Assembly (NCBI GenBank): GCA_013329165.1
Contig: DUKV01000007.1
Location: forward strand, 18,471-82,470
Source of the DNA: Methanocalculus sp.
Lineage (GTDB): Archaea > Halobacteriota > Methanomicrobia > Methanomicrobiales > Methanocorpusculaceae
Direction: 5' to 3'
DNA: 64,000 nt
Shown here piece by piece: positions 51,946 to 61,074 of this stretch. Positions within the stretch are counted from its first letter, which is position 1. Each line of letters opens with the position of its first letter. The translations under genes were made by a program, and so were the position numbers. The notes beneath the pieces were generated by a model. That model searched no databases, was not told the DNA's origin, and worked only from the letters and a program-made list of their open reading frames with translations.

Positions 51946-53229
51946 ATGAACGACCGGAGTATTGTATACCTTCTATTCATTGCTCTTCTTCTGCTCTGCT
52001 CAGCCGGGTGCAGCGAGAGTACAGGATCTCAGGGTGAGCCCGTTCAGATTGATGCTGTATCATCTGCCGATCCTGAACGAAGCGGGCTTCTCTTTATCAA
52101 TGAATTCGAAGGCGGCCATGTGTACAGGACACCATCCGGTATCTTCCTGGTACTGGATCTCAGGGGTTCATGGACTGAGATGGGACGTCAGTATGGCGGT
52201 CTTGCCGGGGAGGATCTCCGCCCCTTTCATGACAGGATTGTGGCGGATCTTACTGGCCGGGGTGTTTCCGCCGATGATCAACTGGCGGCTGCACAGGATT
52301 ACTATGAAAGATTATCTCCGGAATTGAAGGAACTGCTCCAGGGCATGAGCGAGACATCCGGCCTCACCATGGATGAGGTGCTGGTCCTCAATGCCGGTAT
52401 GATGCTCCTGACCGAGGCAATATTTGCCGATCAGCTGCCGGGTCTCCCTGATGCTGCCACCTCAGGATGCATCGGGATCGGCGTCTGGGATCAGTATACA
52501 GAGGATGGCAGAGTCATCTTTGGTCGGAACTGGGATATCGATCGTCCCTCGATGAAACAGTATATGGAGTTTCTCTCTGTTGTTGTCCTGCATCCGGATG
52601 ACGGCTATGCGTATGCCAATATCCATCCGCTTGGCAATGTCTATCTCGAGACCGGTATGAACAGCGAAGGTCTCTTCATTGAATTGAATAATGGAGCCTA
52701 TTCTGATCCGACTGAATATATGGATCGGTCGGATACAGCCTCGGTCCTTGTTGATGTACTGAGAGAATCTGGATCGGTTCCTGAAGCGGCAGATATGCTG
52801 AAGAATATCCCCGCAGATCTCTCGTACATCCTCCAGATTGCAGATCCTTCGGAAGCAGTCTCGCTTGAGCGGGGAACCTTCGATGCCAGGGTGAGAAACC
52901 CTGATGATGACGGCCTTGTGATCGCAGTGAACCACTTCATTCCTCCCTATCCACCGGAATGGAGCAGCTGGATTCAGCCGCCACTGACAGAGGAAGAGGA
53001 TCCGAGATACAGCAATATGCTCCGACTTGCACAGTCAGATGCATACAAGGGATCATTTACTCCCGAAGTGATGAAGCAGTTACTGGAGATACCGCTTGAA
53101 GATGGCGGTGCATATCATGCCGGAACGGTGTACCAGGTTGTTGCGGTTCCAGGGACCCGGAATCTCTGGTTGCGTGCCTGTGAGTATGCCGGGTGGGAAG
53201 AGGTGCCCCTGGCATCCCTTCTTGGATAA
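51946..53229 (+). CDS. C45-family/linear amide C-N hydrolase lipoprotein
   Basis: A 427-residue extracellular lipoprotein (lipobox SAGC near residue 21) with an Ntn-type hydrolase domain of the C45 / acyl-CoA:6-aminopenicillanate acyltransferase group. Seen are the upstream GSWTEMGRQYGGLAGEDL and the nucleophile region SGCIGIGVWDQYTEDGRVIFGRNWDID, where the Cys would become the catalytic N-terminal residue after self-cleavage, then LGNVYLETGMNSEGLFIELNNG. It would cut linear amide bonds of an unknown substrate outside the cell. Overall length suits the family. Confidence 0.83.
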   Translation: MNDRSIVYLLFIALLLLCSAGCSESTGSQGEPVQIDAVSSADPERSGLLFINEFEGGHVYRTPSGIFLVLDLRGSWTEMGRQYGGLAGEDLRPFHDRIVADLTGRGVSADDQLAAAQDYYERLSPELKELLQGMSETSGLTMDEVLVLNAGMMLLTEAIFADQLPGLPDAATSGCIGIGVWDQYTEDGRVIFGRNWDIDRPSMKQYMEFLSVVVLHPDDGYAYANIHPLGNVYLETGMNSEGLFIELNNGAYSDPTEYMDRSDTASVLVDVLRESGSVPEAADMLKNIPADLSYILQIADPSEAVSLERGTFDARVRNPDDDGLVIAVNHFIPPYPPEWSSWIQPPLTEEEDPRYSNMLRLAQSDAYKGSFTPEVMKQLLEIPLEDGGAYHAGTVYQVVAVPGTRNLWLRACEYAGWEEVPLASLLG

Positions 53230-53240
53230 TTTTTTGCACC

Positions 53241-53276
53241 TGATACCGGTGGATTCATTGATACCGGTGGATTCAT
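53241..53276. repeat. perfect 18-bp tandem duplication
   Basis: TGATACCGGTGGATTCAT occurs twice without gap (53241-53258, 53259-53276), between the C45-type gene and the EamA transporter gene. It contains the palindrome ACCGGT. It is most simply a recent slippage or duplication. Confidence 0.75.
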
Positions 53277-53313
53277 CTTTTTTCATGAGAGAGATGGGTA
53301 TCCAGGTCTTTGT

Positions 53314-54198
53314 ATGTTCTGGTTCCTCTTCGCACTCGGGGGTGCAGTCTCCCAGGCAGTGTATGCCGGCATGGTGAAACGCCTGCTCACAGAGCAGCAG
53401 ATCTATCCGCTGGCAGGGTATTCATTCCTCTTTGCCTCGCTTTTTCTCTCTGGAACTGTTCTTATCGTGGGCGTTCCGGCAACGGGGCCGGGTCTTGCTC
53501 CTGCAGTCCTTGGAACCGTTGCAATCAACAGCATTGCAACCATCCTGCTCTACCAGGCACTTAGTCGAAGCGATCTCTCCCTCTGTATCCCGATGCTGGC
53601 GTTCACCCCGGTCTTTCTTCTGGCAACTTCCTTTCTGATCCTCGGTGAGGTCCCGACCCCTGCCGGTGCCCTCGGGATGGTGCTTGTTGCATCCGGCGCC
53701 TATATCCTTCATCTTGATCCTGTTATAAGAGGGCCTGCTGCGCTTACAACACCGTTTCGCAGGCTCTTTTCGGACCGGGGGGTGCAGTCGATGCTCGGTG
53801 TTGCCTTCCTCTTTTCAATTTCGGTGAACTTTGACAAGCAGGTTGTCGAGAACTCCGATCCCTTCTTTGGATCTGCGACTGTCTTCTTCCTGCTTGCTCT
53901 GGCGTTTCTCTCTCTTGCAGCCCTTGACAGGAGAGGGAAGAGAAACACTGTACCTGCAACTTCGTTCCTTCTTTCACTCGCCTATCCGGCAGTCGGCCTT
54001 GTGCTTGCATCTGAGATCATCATGATCAATCTCGCCTATACAATGGCTATTGTTCCCTATGTGATCAGCATCAAGCGTCTCGCAATTGTCTTCTCAGTAC
54101 TGTTCGGGCTCCTGATCTTTCATGAAGAATTCAGCTGGGGGAGAATACCGGGAGCGATCATCATGGTCGCCGGTGCCGGGATGATCGCGATATTTTGA
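53314..54198 (+). CDS. EamA/DMT family transporter
   Basis: A 294-residue membrane protein with about ten helices in two EamA repeats (about 3-135 and 150-290), typical of the drug/metabolite transporter superfamily. Seen: FWFLFALGGAVSQAVYAGMVKRLL, IATILLYQALSRSDLSLCIP, the second repeat AFLFSISVNFDKQVVENSDP, and the C-terminal FHEEFSWGRIPGAIIMVAGAGMI. It probably exports or imports a small metabolite; the substrate is unknown. Confidence 0.87.
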   Translation: MFWFLFALGGAVSQAVYAGMVKRLLTEQQIYPLAGYSFLFASLFLSGTVLIVGVPATGPGLAPAVLGTVAINSIATILLYQALSRSDLSLCIPMLAFTPVFLLATSFLILGEVPTPAGALGMVLVASGAYILHLDPVIRGPAALTTPFRRLFSDRGVQSMLGVAFLFSISVNFDKQVVENSDPFFGSATVFFLLALAFLSLAALDRRGKRNTVPATSFLLSLAYPAVGLVLASEIIMINLAYTMAIVPYVISIKRLAIVFSVLFGLLIFHEEFSWGRIPGAIIMVAGAGMIAIF

Positions 54199-54227
54199 TG
54201 AGACGTGGAAATGTGTTGTGGTGAGAA

Positions 54228-54794
54228 TCACCTTTTGGCGAAGAAAATCGCCGCAGCAAGCCCTGTGATGGCAGCAATAATCCCAAAACCTGTCGCAACC
54301 GGTGTTTCTGTTGTGTCTTCATGGACAGATGACGGGGTTATGGGAGAAGGGATTGGAGTATATGGAGCCTCGACTATCTGTGCCTCTTCAAGGAGCAGAA
54401 ACCGTCTCTGCGTCTGCTGGCCGGTTTTGATCGACTCAATGGTAACCAGGTATTCATCCGGGATGAAGCCGGTTGAATCGAAGGTAAATGACCAGGTGTT
54501 TCTTCCCTCCTCTTCCATGACCGTCGCCATACCGGAGGTTCCGGAGAACCCTGAAGGTCTCTCTTTGGCTGTTGGCTGGAATGAGAGTGACACAATCGTG
54601 ATGATCAGTTCACTTCCGGCAGCGAGGTTCGTTGTACCGGAGATATGGATCATCTCTCCCCGTGTGTATGTGTCCATCTGAGTGCCACTGTCAGCTGCCG
54701 AGACTGTGGATGCCAGGGAGAGGCAGATGATTATAAGGATACGAGAACCTCTCATCATTCTGCGTGTTTTTTGGTGGAATTCTGATGATGTCAT
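54228..54794 (-). CDS. surface protein with C-terminal membrane anchor, unknown
   Basis: A 188-residue exported protein. The N-terminus has a signal peptide (RILIIICLSLASTVSA); a beta-sandwich-like domain follows (about 35-135: GEMIHISGTTNLAAGSELIITIVSLSFQP; SFTFDSTGFIPDEYLVTIESI). A Pro/Thr-rich linker leads to a C-terminal helix PVATGFGIIAAITGLAAAIFF ending AKR, which resembles PGF-type archaeal surface sorting tails. The start is set at ATG 54794 after AGGGGGTC. It may be lipid-anchored after C-terminal processing; that is inference. Confidence 0.7.
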   Translation of the reverse strand: MTSSEFHQKTRRMMRGSRILIIICLSLASTVSAADSGTQMDTYTRGEMIHISGTTNLAAGSELIITIVSLSFQPTAKERPSGFSGTSGMATVMEEEGRNTWSFTFDSTGFIPDEYLVTIESIKTGQQTQRRFLLLEEAQIVEAPYTPIPSPITPSSVHEDTTETPVATGFGIIAAITGLAAAIFFAKR

Positions 54795-55104
54795 CTTTGA
54801 CCCCCTGTTCTCTCTCCCTGTGTAAAAAAGTGCCTGGTGATTAAGGCCATTCCTGGTATCGCTGAGTACCAATCCGGCTTATGTACCAAAGACATAAAGC
54901 CCGCTCACCACGAAATACTGGTTGCCAGATCTCCCCTCAACAAGCCTGAAGTAAGGATATTTCCTGTATATGCCTGTTTTTTATGAGTTATGTATCCGGG
55001 AGCAAGAATCCGCAGTACCAGCATTCCAGGGATGAGAGCGATGCGTCCTGGTTTCATGTAACTACCCTTGCATCACAGCCTACCAGTACGTTACTTATGA
55101 ATAG
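54795..55104. other. 310-base intergenic region with hairpin
   Basis: No gene is seen. GGCTTATGT (54876-54884) and ACATAAAGCC (54892-54901) form a near-perfect hairpin with a short loop, upstream of the surface protein on the minus strand. The rest is mixed sequence without a convincing promoter, tRNA or open frame. Confidence 0.5.
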
Positions 55105-56826
55105 TCAGAACTGTGTCAGATCTTTTGTTTCCATCCAGCCCTGTCCCGGCACCGTCAACACAAAGCGAGCACCTCTTCCCGCCTCTCCATTTTCGATGAG
55201 TGTGATGCCTGTCACTGCAGCGATGTCCCGTGCGAATGCGAGCCCAAAACCGGTGTTTTTGCCATAGCCGTACCTGAAGATAAGCTCTTTCTCGTTCTCC
55301 GCGATCCCCTTGCCATCGTCTTCTATTGTCAGGAGAAGACTCCCATCTTCCTGGCCTGCTGTCGAGATAGTGATTGTTCTGATGGTATCGCCGTGGCGGA
55401 TTGCATTTTCAAGCAGGTTATATATCACTTTGACAAAGAGGTGATCGGCATAGATTGCGATTGGTTCTATATGGCGGATGATCTCGATCTCCGGTACCTG
55501 AATATTCTCCAGAGCCTGAGCGATCAGGAGCGGTAGTGGCTGCCACCCGGGATCATATGCTCCGATCTCCTGGTATTCACGGGAGAAATCAAGATGGCTG
55601 ATGATGGTATCGATCGTCAGGCTTGCCTGGCTGAGATAGCGCTCTTTCTTCTCTGGATTATCTTCTTCTTTGAGAAGTTCAAGATAACCCCCAAGGGCAG
55701 TCACCTGGTTAGCGATATCGTGGCGGGTGAGCCGTGTCAGCCAGTTCACTTTCTCGTTCGCAATCCTGAGGGCTGTTTCTGCCGCCTTCCTTTCCGTGAT
55801 ATCCCGGGTAATGAGGATGCAGCCGGCTGGCTCGCCATCCGGAGAGTGCACACGGGATGCTGCAATGCTGATTGCTTTTCCCCTGACATTCTCAGGATTT
55901 GCTTCAAGATCTTTGATCCCTCCTCCCTGCTCTTCATATATTCAGATCGTCTCACAGATCCCCTCCGGAAGGATCTGCTGGATAGCTGTTCCCGGCAGAC
56001 TGCCGGCAGGTATTTTAAAGATATCATCTGCCGCTGCATTAGCCGAGGTGATCCGACCGTCGGGATCAACCAACAGCACTCCGTCCGGCATCGTTGCGAT
56101 GATATCCGGTCCTGCGGTCTCCGGTTTCAGGGTGAAGAGGTCGTACCTCAGGATCGCTACGGTGATACAGAGCGAGAAGAGGACGATTCCAATGAAGATG
56201 AAATTCGGGGTGTTTACGCCCATTACCGGTAAGAAGATTCCGGAGATCATGCCAAAACCAATGGCAGTAAGCAATCCCAAGCAGACGAGGCGGTTCTGGC
56301 GCCGGGTCCTCCCTTTTGGCGATCTGAACCAGGCAGAGACGATCAGGTATATCGCCCAGATCATCACGATCACAACAAAGAGTGCTGAGGCGAGGTACAA
56401 TGGCCCTGATAGTACCGGCTCGTATACCCACCGTGCTCCATCAAAGACAACGGTATACATCGTTTCGGTGAAGCTTCCCACTGCCGAGAAGATAAGCGCC
56501 GGGAGATAGAGGAGTGCAAGGAGGAGAGGCAGGTTTCTCCTCTCAGATAAAGGATTGGAGGTAAATGCCAGGATGAAGTGGAGGGTAAGGACAGCAAGTA
56601 GCGGCCAGAAAGAACTGAAATTCAGCCAGAACCGCACTCCTTCGTAACGTGTTGACTGCCAGATGAAGAACTCACCGAGGGCCCAGTATGTTGCCGTCGC
56701 CATTGCGGCCAGGAAGATGATGGCGGTCTTTGTATCCGGGTTTTTTGCATAGACATAGATCCCAAGACCGAAGGTAATGAAGGCGGATACAAGGCAGGTG
56801 AATATCAACAGTGTTTCGAGGATCAT
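55105..56826 (-). pseudogene. 7TM-PAS histidine kinase interrupted by in-frame TGA
   Basis: One minus-strand frame of 574 codons runs from ATG 56826 to the stop at 55105, broken only by TGA at 55942-55944. The first half has seven membrane helices and the start of a PAS domain (ATMPDGVLLVDPDGR); the second half has the PAS end (GCILITRDITERKAAETAL), H-box TRHDIANQVTALGGYLEL and HATPase (NLLENAIRHGD, EDDGKGIAENE). The interruption falls in the PAS domain. Similarity continues on both sides without frameshift, so it is a nonsense mutation, or a sequencing error. A true split gene is unlikely, as no start with a binding site follows directly. Confidence 0.85.
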
Positions 56827-56949
56827 GCAGAACTCCGGTATCGAACAGGCCTCCCGACGGACGATCTCCGGTACCGGAAGTAGTGTTCTGGTAATGGCAA
56901 TGTTTTATAGGATTCCGCCTCACGGGAGAAAAGCATTTGTCTTCCGGGG

Positions 56950-57303
56950 ATGGCATCGGTAATGATCTCTTGTATGTCTGTCTGCAAACCAGCTGCGTGC
57001 TCATTGGCTGAATCCAATGGCAATCCTGTCGGCATTATCGGCAGCTCACGTGATATCACCGGGAAGAAGCGGGCTGAAGAGGCCTGGGAGGAGGCGTTTG
57101 CCCAGATTGAAGCGAATATCTATCAGGCTTCTCTCTTAAACGATCAGATCCGGAACCCGATGGCGGTGATCATGGGGCTTGCCGATCTTGAAGGTGGGGA
57201 GAGGATGGAGAAGATCATCAACGGGGTGAAGAAGAGAGATGATATCATCACCCGTCTTGACCGTGGGGTTCTCGAGTCGGAGTTGATCAGGGCATGTATG
57301 TGA
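56950..57303 (+). pseudogene. PAS / kinase-like C-terminal remnant
   Basis: The plus strand from about 57010 encodes the end of a PAS/PAC unit (VGIIGSSRDITGKKRAEEAW) and a helical region AFAQIEANIYQASLLNDQIRNP, MAVIMGLADL, then ITRLDRGVLESE, and stops at 57303. This matches the C-terminal tail seen in many methanogen PAS proteins, but receiver and PAS parts that should precede it are missing or degraded. The kinase pseudogene on the other strand starts right next to it. Confidence 0.6.
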
Positions 57304-57389
57304 AAACAATATGAAATGAATCGCTATGGCTATCGCGAGGATGACGAGCGGACCTGATCCTCACCTTTTCCGGGGATACACTCACATGA

Positions 57390-58286
57390 TCACGGATCAA
57401 TGCATGCCATCCTGTGCCCAATCTGTGAGAGCCGTTCTCCCTTCTTTTCATAGGTGGTAATCCTCGCTGCAATCTCCTCTTCAAAAGGGTTGAATAATGG
57501 AACAATCTCCTCAGAAAAAACTTCCGTGATATTATATCGTCTCCCTGATGCGTCTGATATTTCCCTGATTTCTGAAACGACGTTTTCCAGGGCGAAGAAG
57601 AGATCTGCACCAAAGGTGTCTGTCTGTATATCTTTATTGACCCGCTGCTCCCAGTACTCGTGTTCCCTGAAGGATTTCCCCTCCCGGTCACCCTCTCTGC
57701 CCTTCAGAGGAGAATCCAGGCTCTTTTCACGCCAAAATTCCCATTTGATGCCTTGATAATCACGTTTTTTTGATTCCTCCCGCTCTCCTGGTAATGCCGG
57801 GATCAGTGCCCTGACGATCATCGTGAGGGATATGGCCCAGCGGGTATTCTGGTACTGCTCCTCCTCATCTGGATCGGGTTTAAAGAGTTCATCGGAACAG
57901 GCATCAAAGAACGAGAGATAAACGGGCAGAGCAGCATGCAGATCGAGGTTCCTTGAAATGATCTGCCGTATGGTGGCTGTACCCTGTTCCATGTTACTGG
58001 TGTACCTTGCATGGTATGGGTGCTCTCTGCTCTCTTCTGCCGCCATGATAAAGGCAAAGATCTCCCGCAGTCCGGACAATGTTATCCTGATCGGCTTTGC
58101 TGGTGCCCTCTTTTCATTCAGGATCGGATCAAGCCTGTCGAGATGCCCCTCATCAACCATCTGCCTCACAATACGGTGGACATATGCATGGTCGAGGCCG
58201 AGATTCTTTGCGATATCGTAGACGGTTCTCTCCCCGACCTTTGCCAGATAGCCCAGTATCAGGATCTTTTTGTTGATGGTTGTCAT
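57390..58286 (-). CDS. winged-helix DNA-binding protein with helical C-terminal domain
   Basis: A 298-residue protein. Residues about 1-65 are a winged helix (KKILILGYLAKVGERTVYDIAKNLGLDHAYVHRIVRQMVDEGHLDRLD), so it is a likely transcription regulator. The long remainder is helical and charged (GLREIFAFIMAAEES; SFFDACSDELFKPDPDEEEQ) and contains no known ligand motif I can name. Related large winged-helix proteins exist in Methanomicrobiales. Targets unknown. An IS200/IS605 remnant lies just upstream of its start. Confidence 0.75.
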   Translation of the reverse strand: MTTINKKILILGYLAKVGERTVYDIAKNLGLDHAYVHRIVRQMVDEGHLDRLDPILNEKRAPAKPIRITLSGLREIFAFIMAAEESREHPYHARYTSNMEQGTATIRQIISRNLDLHAALPVYLSFFDACSDELFKPDPDEEEQYQNTRWAISLTMIVRALIPALPGEREESKKRDYQGIKWEFWREKSLDSPLKGREGDREGKSFREHEYWEQRVNKDIQTDTFGADLFFALENVVSEIREISDASGRRYNITEVFSEEIVPLFNPFEEEIAARITTYEKKGERLSQIGHRMACIDP

Positions 58287-58410
58287 ACTATGACTCAGCA
58301 GCTCATCTTTGCTTCACTCTCTTTGATATAGGTTTCTACGTGCTGAATCCGGGATATCAGGTACGAAACGCGCTGTCGGGTCTGTGGACTCGCCTCAATA
58401 GGGGGAGGAT

Positions 58411-58450
58411 GACGCAGGAAGCCCGATCTTTTAGGGCGGGGTAGTTCACA
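58411..58450 (+). mobile_element. IS200/IS605-family right-end remnant (TnpB omega-RNA 3' end type)
   Basis: GACGCAGGAAGCCCG then ATCTTTTAGGGCGGGG and TAGTTCACA match the very conserved right end of IS200/IS605-group elements: the short stem CCCG (58422-58425) / CGGG (58437-58440) with a TTTTAG loop, followed by TAGTTCAC. In complete elements this is also the 3' end of the guide (omega) RNA of TnpB. No tnpA or tnpB gene remains, so the element was deleted and left this scar in the gap 58287-58589, where nothing else is seen apart from the promoter of the next gene. Confidence 0.65.
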
Positions 58451-58589
58451 GTTGCGAAGGTGGTACCGAACGAGAGATCGATTCAGTTTATCTCTTTTTT
58501 GGGGAACCTCTATCCCCGGATGTTCTGACCCTCCTCTCACACAAAGTTATAAACTCTCAGCCAATACAGTATCAAAAGGGGGATCAGAT

Positions 58590-59459
58590 ATGACTGATAA
58601 TCGGGTCTGGATCGTAGAAGATGAATCAATCGTTGCAATGGATTTAAAAAGCCGCCTCGAGTCACGGGGGTATGAAGTGCTTGGGATCTCGGGATCCGGA
58701 GAGGATGCTGTGGAGAAGATTCGCCTTCATAAGCCGGATATTGTGCTGATGGATATCGTATTGAAAGGGGATATGGACGGGATTGCAGCATCAGGTATCA
58801 TCAAGGAGGAACTTGGGATTCCCGTTGTCTACCTTACCGCATATGCAGATACAAAGACTCTGGAGCGTGCAAAACAGACCGAGCCGTATGGGTATATCAT
58901 CAAGCCGTTCAAGGAGTCCGATGTGATCACCACCCTTGAGATCGCACTGTATAAAGCGTCAATGGAGAGGAAGCTGCGGGAGAGTGACCGGTGGATCAGG
59001 ACAATGATCCGGAGCACGGGTGAGGGGATCATTGCCACTGATACAGAGGGGCTTGTGAAGTTCATGAACCCGGTTGCGGAGATGTTGACTGGTTATAAGG
59101 AAAAAGACGTCATTGGTGAGCCAGCCAGTGAGATCTTCCCCCTTACCATGGAGGGTCCCGGAACCTCCTCCCTTGATCCGGTAACACAAGCCCTTGACGA
59201 TGAAGTCTCTCTTACATCAGATGAAGATGAACGGATCATCCTGACCGCAAAGGATGGCACAGAGCGATATGTGGGATATATCGCCTCTCCGATCAAAGAT
59301 GATCGAAAGAAGCTCATGGGAGCTGTTCTGGCCTTCCGGGATCTGACTGAACATATCCATATGGAGGAGATGGTCAAGCGGGTTGTGCCTGGGATCAGGG
59401 ATACTCCGTTCCGCGATCTCCTGAAAGATGAGATGGAGCGACTCGGTCGCTCCACGTGA
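58590..59459 (+). CDS. receiver-PAS response regulator
   Basis: A 289-residue regulator. The receiver domain (about 1-125) shows VWIVEDESIVAMDLKSRLESRGYEV, phospho-Asp in IVLMDIVLKGDMDG, and GYIIKPFKESD. A PAS domain follows (about 140-265: MIRSTGEGIIATDTEGLVKFMNPVAEMLTG and DRKKLMGAVLAFRDLTE). The C-terminal tail is helical. The start is ATG 58590 after GGGGGATCAG. It is a class common in methanogens, with unknown output. Confidence 0.92.
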   Translation: MTDNRVWIVEDESIVAMDLKSRLESRGYEVLGISGSGEDAVEKIRLHKPDIVLMDIVLKGDMDGIAASGIIKEELGIPVVYLTAYADTKTLERAKQTEPYGYIIKPFKESDVITTLEIALYKASMERKLRESDRWIRTMIRSTGEGIIATDTEGLVKFMNPVAEMLTGYKEKDVIGEPASEIFPLTMEGPGTSSLDPVTQALDDEVSLTSDEDERIILTAKDGTERYVGYIASPIKDDRKKLMGAVLAFRDLTEHIHMEEMVKRVVPGIRDTPFRDLLKDEMERLGRST

Positions 59460-59568
59460 TCCCAAGCCCTCATTTTATCTGATCAGGTGTCGTATGTAAC
59501 TCCATAGATTTTTTAGTTTTTCTTGTTTTGATAATCTGGACAAATATATCTTCTTGTAATGCCCATAT

Positions 59569-60318
59569 TTGAATCAAATATCATCTATCTGCCCTCTATT
59601 TTTGAAGGCAACCAATTTGGGGCTTTTATATCATATACAAAATATCTATTATAATTATCTTATTGATATCCTGTATGGCTCATGTCGGCATCTCTCATCT
59701 TCCTGCAGATTCGAGAAGGGAATTATTACTGCACATATGCAGCTCACACAGATGGGTGACCGGGTTGTTATTGTGGGTGGGGGAGATGGCAGGACTGCGA
59801 TTGCAGCGGCGAAGCAGGTTGGCAGAAATGGTTCCGTTACTATCTTTGAAGGTGGAGATCGTTCGTACATGCAGATCGAAAACCTCCTGGCATCCAGAGG
59901 GCTCTCGTCCACCTGTTCGGTTCATCATGCTGTGGTTGGCCCCCTTATTGATGTCTATGGCGGGGATTATGAAGAAGCTCTCCTGCTTTCCCCAGCCGAT
60001 CTGCCCGAGTGCGATATCCTCGAACTTGACTGTGAAGGATCTGAGATCGAGATCCTCAGGCACCTCTGCATCCACCCACGGGTGATCATCGTTGAAATTC
60101 ATCCATTCCTTCTTCCAGAAGAGCCGGGATGGGTCTTGAACCGTCTTGTTGAACTGGGCTACCGGATCGTATGCCGGAGCGGGCATAATGGGATCGAGAT
60201 CGATCACGAGGATTGTGAGCAGCTCCTCTCCCGCTCAAGGACATATGGGGGGATCATGCTGAAGAACGGGGCTACAACGCCTGTTATTGTTGCAGCGGTT
60301 TTGGATCAGGAGAGATGA
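59569..60318 (+). CDS. FkbM-type methyltransferase, N-terminus unclear (possibly truncated)
   Basis: The C-terminal 190 residues are a class I SAM-dependent methyltransferase of the FkbM kind: GDRVVIVGGGDGRTAIAAAKQVG as SAM loop, ILELDCEGSEIEIL, and VIIVEIHPFLLPE. They probably O-methylate a sugar or surface glycan. The frame is open from ATG 59569, but its first 40 codons lie in A/T-rich DNA and do not look like coding sequence. Similarity appears to begin at RFEKGIITAH (about 59713), before an internal ATG at 59737. Members I know are longer at the N-terminus, so this may be a 5'-truncated relic. The A/T-rich gap 59460-59568 holds nothing I can name. Confidence 0.6.
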   Translation: MNQISSICPLFLKATNLGLLYHIQNIYYNYLIDILYGSCRHLSSSCRFEKGIITAHMQLTQMGDRVVIVGGGDGRTAIAAAKQVGRNGSVTIFEGGDRSYMQIENLLASRGLSSTCSVHHAVVGPLIDVYGGDYEEALLLSPADLPECDILELDCEGSEIEILRHLCIHPRVIIVEIHPFLLPEEPGWVLNRLVELGYRIVCRSGHNGIEIDHEDCEQLLSRSRTYGGIMLKNGATTPVIVAAVLDQER

Positions 60319-60361
60319 GGGGTGCCTGAACCCTGTTGACCCCCTTCCTCACGCACGCTCT

Positions 60362-60766
60362 TCAGACGTCCTTCTTCTCCCTCGTTGAAAAGACGTCCTG
60401 AGCCGCTGCCATCCCGTTTAAGGCTGCCGGGAAGCCTGCATAGACTGCCATCTGGATGATCACCTCTTTGATCTCCTCCTCGGTACATCCGACAGCCAGC
60501 GCCATCTCGATATGTGCCCGGAGCTGGACAGGGGCGGTGCCGAGTGCGGTTAAGGCGGCAACAGTTGCGATCTGCCGGGATCTGAGATCGAGGCCGGGTC
60601 GGGAGAGGATATCTCCGTAGGGGAATTCGACGGTTATATCTGCGAGATCCGGTGAGATCTCCTGTGATTTTCCAAGCATTGTTGTTACGGATCCGCCGCC
60701 CATCTTCTCAAGTTGAGCAAGACCCCGCCGGTACCGTTCATCCTGGATTGGTTGTGTATCTGACAT
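60362..60766 (-). CDS. carboxymuconolactone decarboxylase family protein
   Basis: A 134-residue AhpD-like all-helical protein. Seen: the family helix motifs LDLRSRQIATVAALTALGT, QLRAHIEMALAVGCTEEEIKEVIIQMAVYAGFPAALNGM. The usual AhpD CxxC redox pair is absent, as only one Cys stands in that place (VGCTEEE), so a decarboxylase-like or ligand-binding role is more likely than peroxidase partner. The substrate is unknown. Confidence 0.87.
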   Translation of the reverse strand: MSDTQPIQDERYRRGLAQLEKMGGGSVTTMLGKSQEISPDLADITVEFPYGDILSRPGLDLRSRQIATVAALTALGTAPVQLRAHIEMALAVGCTEEEIKEVIIQMAVYAGFPAALNGMAAAQDVFSTREKKDV

Positions 60767-60873
60767 GCCGGGAGTATATTTCCTGAGAGGAGATAATGTG
60801 AAGGGGTGGGGTGATGAAATTATATATTGCCTGTTTCTAATACCGGGTTAGTACAGTGGTGGTTGTGAATACT

Positions 60874-61074
60874 ATGGGGAAAAATACTGAACCGGATGCT
60901 CCTCGTATTGCTGAGGCTCGTGCGTTTATGAGTGTCCTGAGAGAGAAGGTTGTTGTCGCCGAAGCCTTTGAAGAATCTGCCCGGAGAAGAGATGTTGCGT
61001 GTATTACCAGACTCTTTGGTGAGATTCGATACGATCCACAGTACGATTACAAAAAATACCGATCCTGGCGATGA
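60874..61074 (+). CDS. small charged protein of unknown function
   Basis: A 66-residue soluble protein (MGKNTEPDAPRIAEARAF; EESARRRDVACITRLFGEI; a Tyr/Lys/Arg-rich end YDYKKYRSWR). It is helical and charged with no known motif. The start is set at ATG 60874; GTG codons at 60856 and 60859 are alternative starts. No neighbour gives a clue. Confidence 0.5.
   Translation: MGKNTEPDAPRIAEARAFMSVLREKVVVAEAFEESARRRDVACITRLFGEIRYDPQYDYKKYRSWR

Noticed and set aside
55942..55944. TGA as selenocysteine
   Set aside because: It lies in a PAS domain of a histidine kinase, where no selenoprotein is known, and no candidate SECIS was noticed.
55727..56509. Plus-strand open frame of 260 codons over the broken kinase
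   Set aside because: Composition is that of an antisense shadow; the minus strand encodes recognisable membrane helices and a PAS domain.
60362..60766. AhpD-type peroxidase partner
   Set aside because: The CxxC redox pair of AhpD is missing; only a single Cys is at that place.
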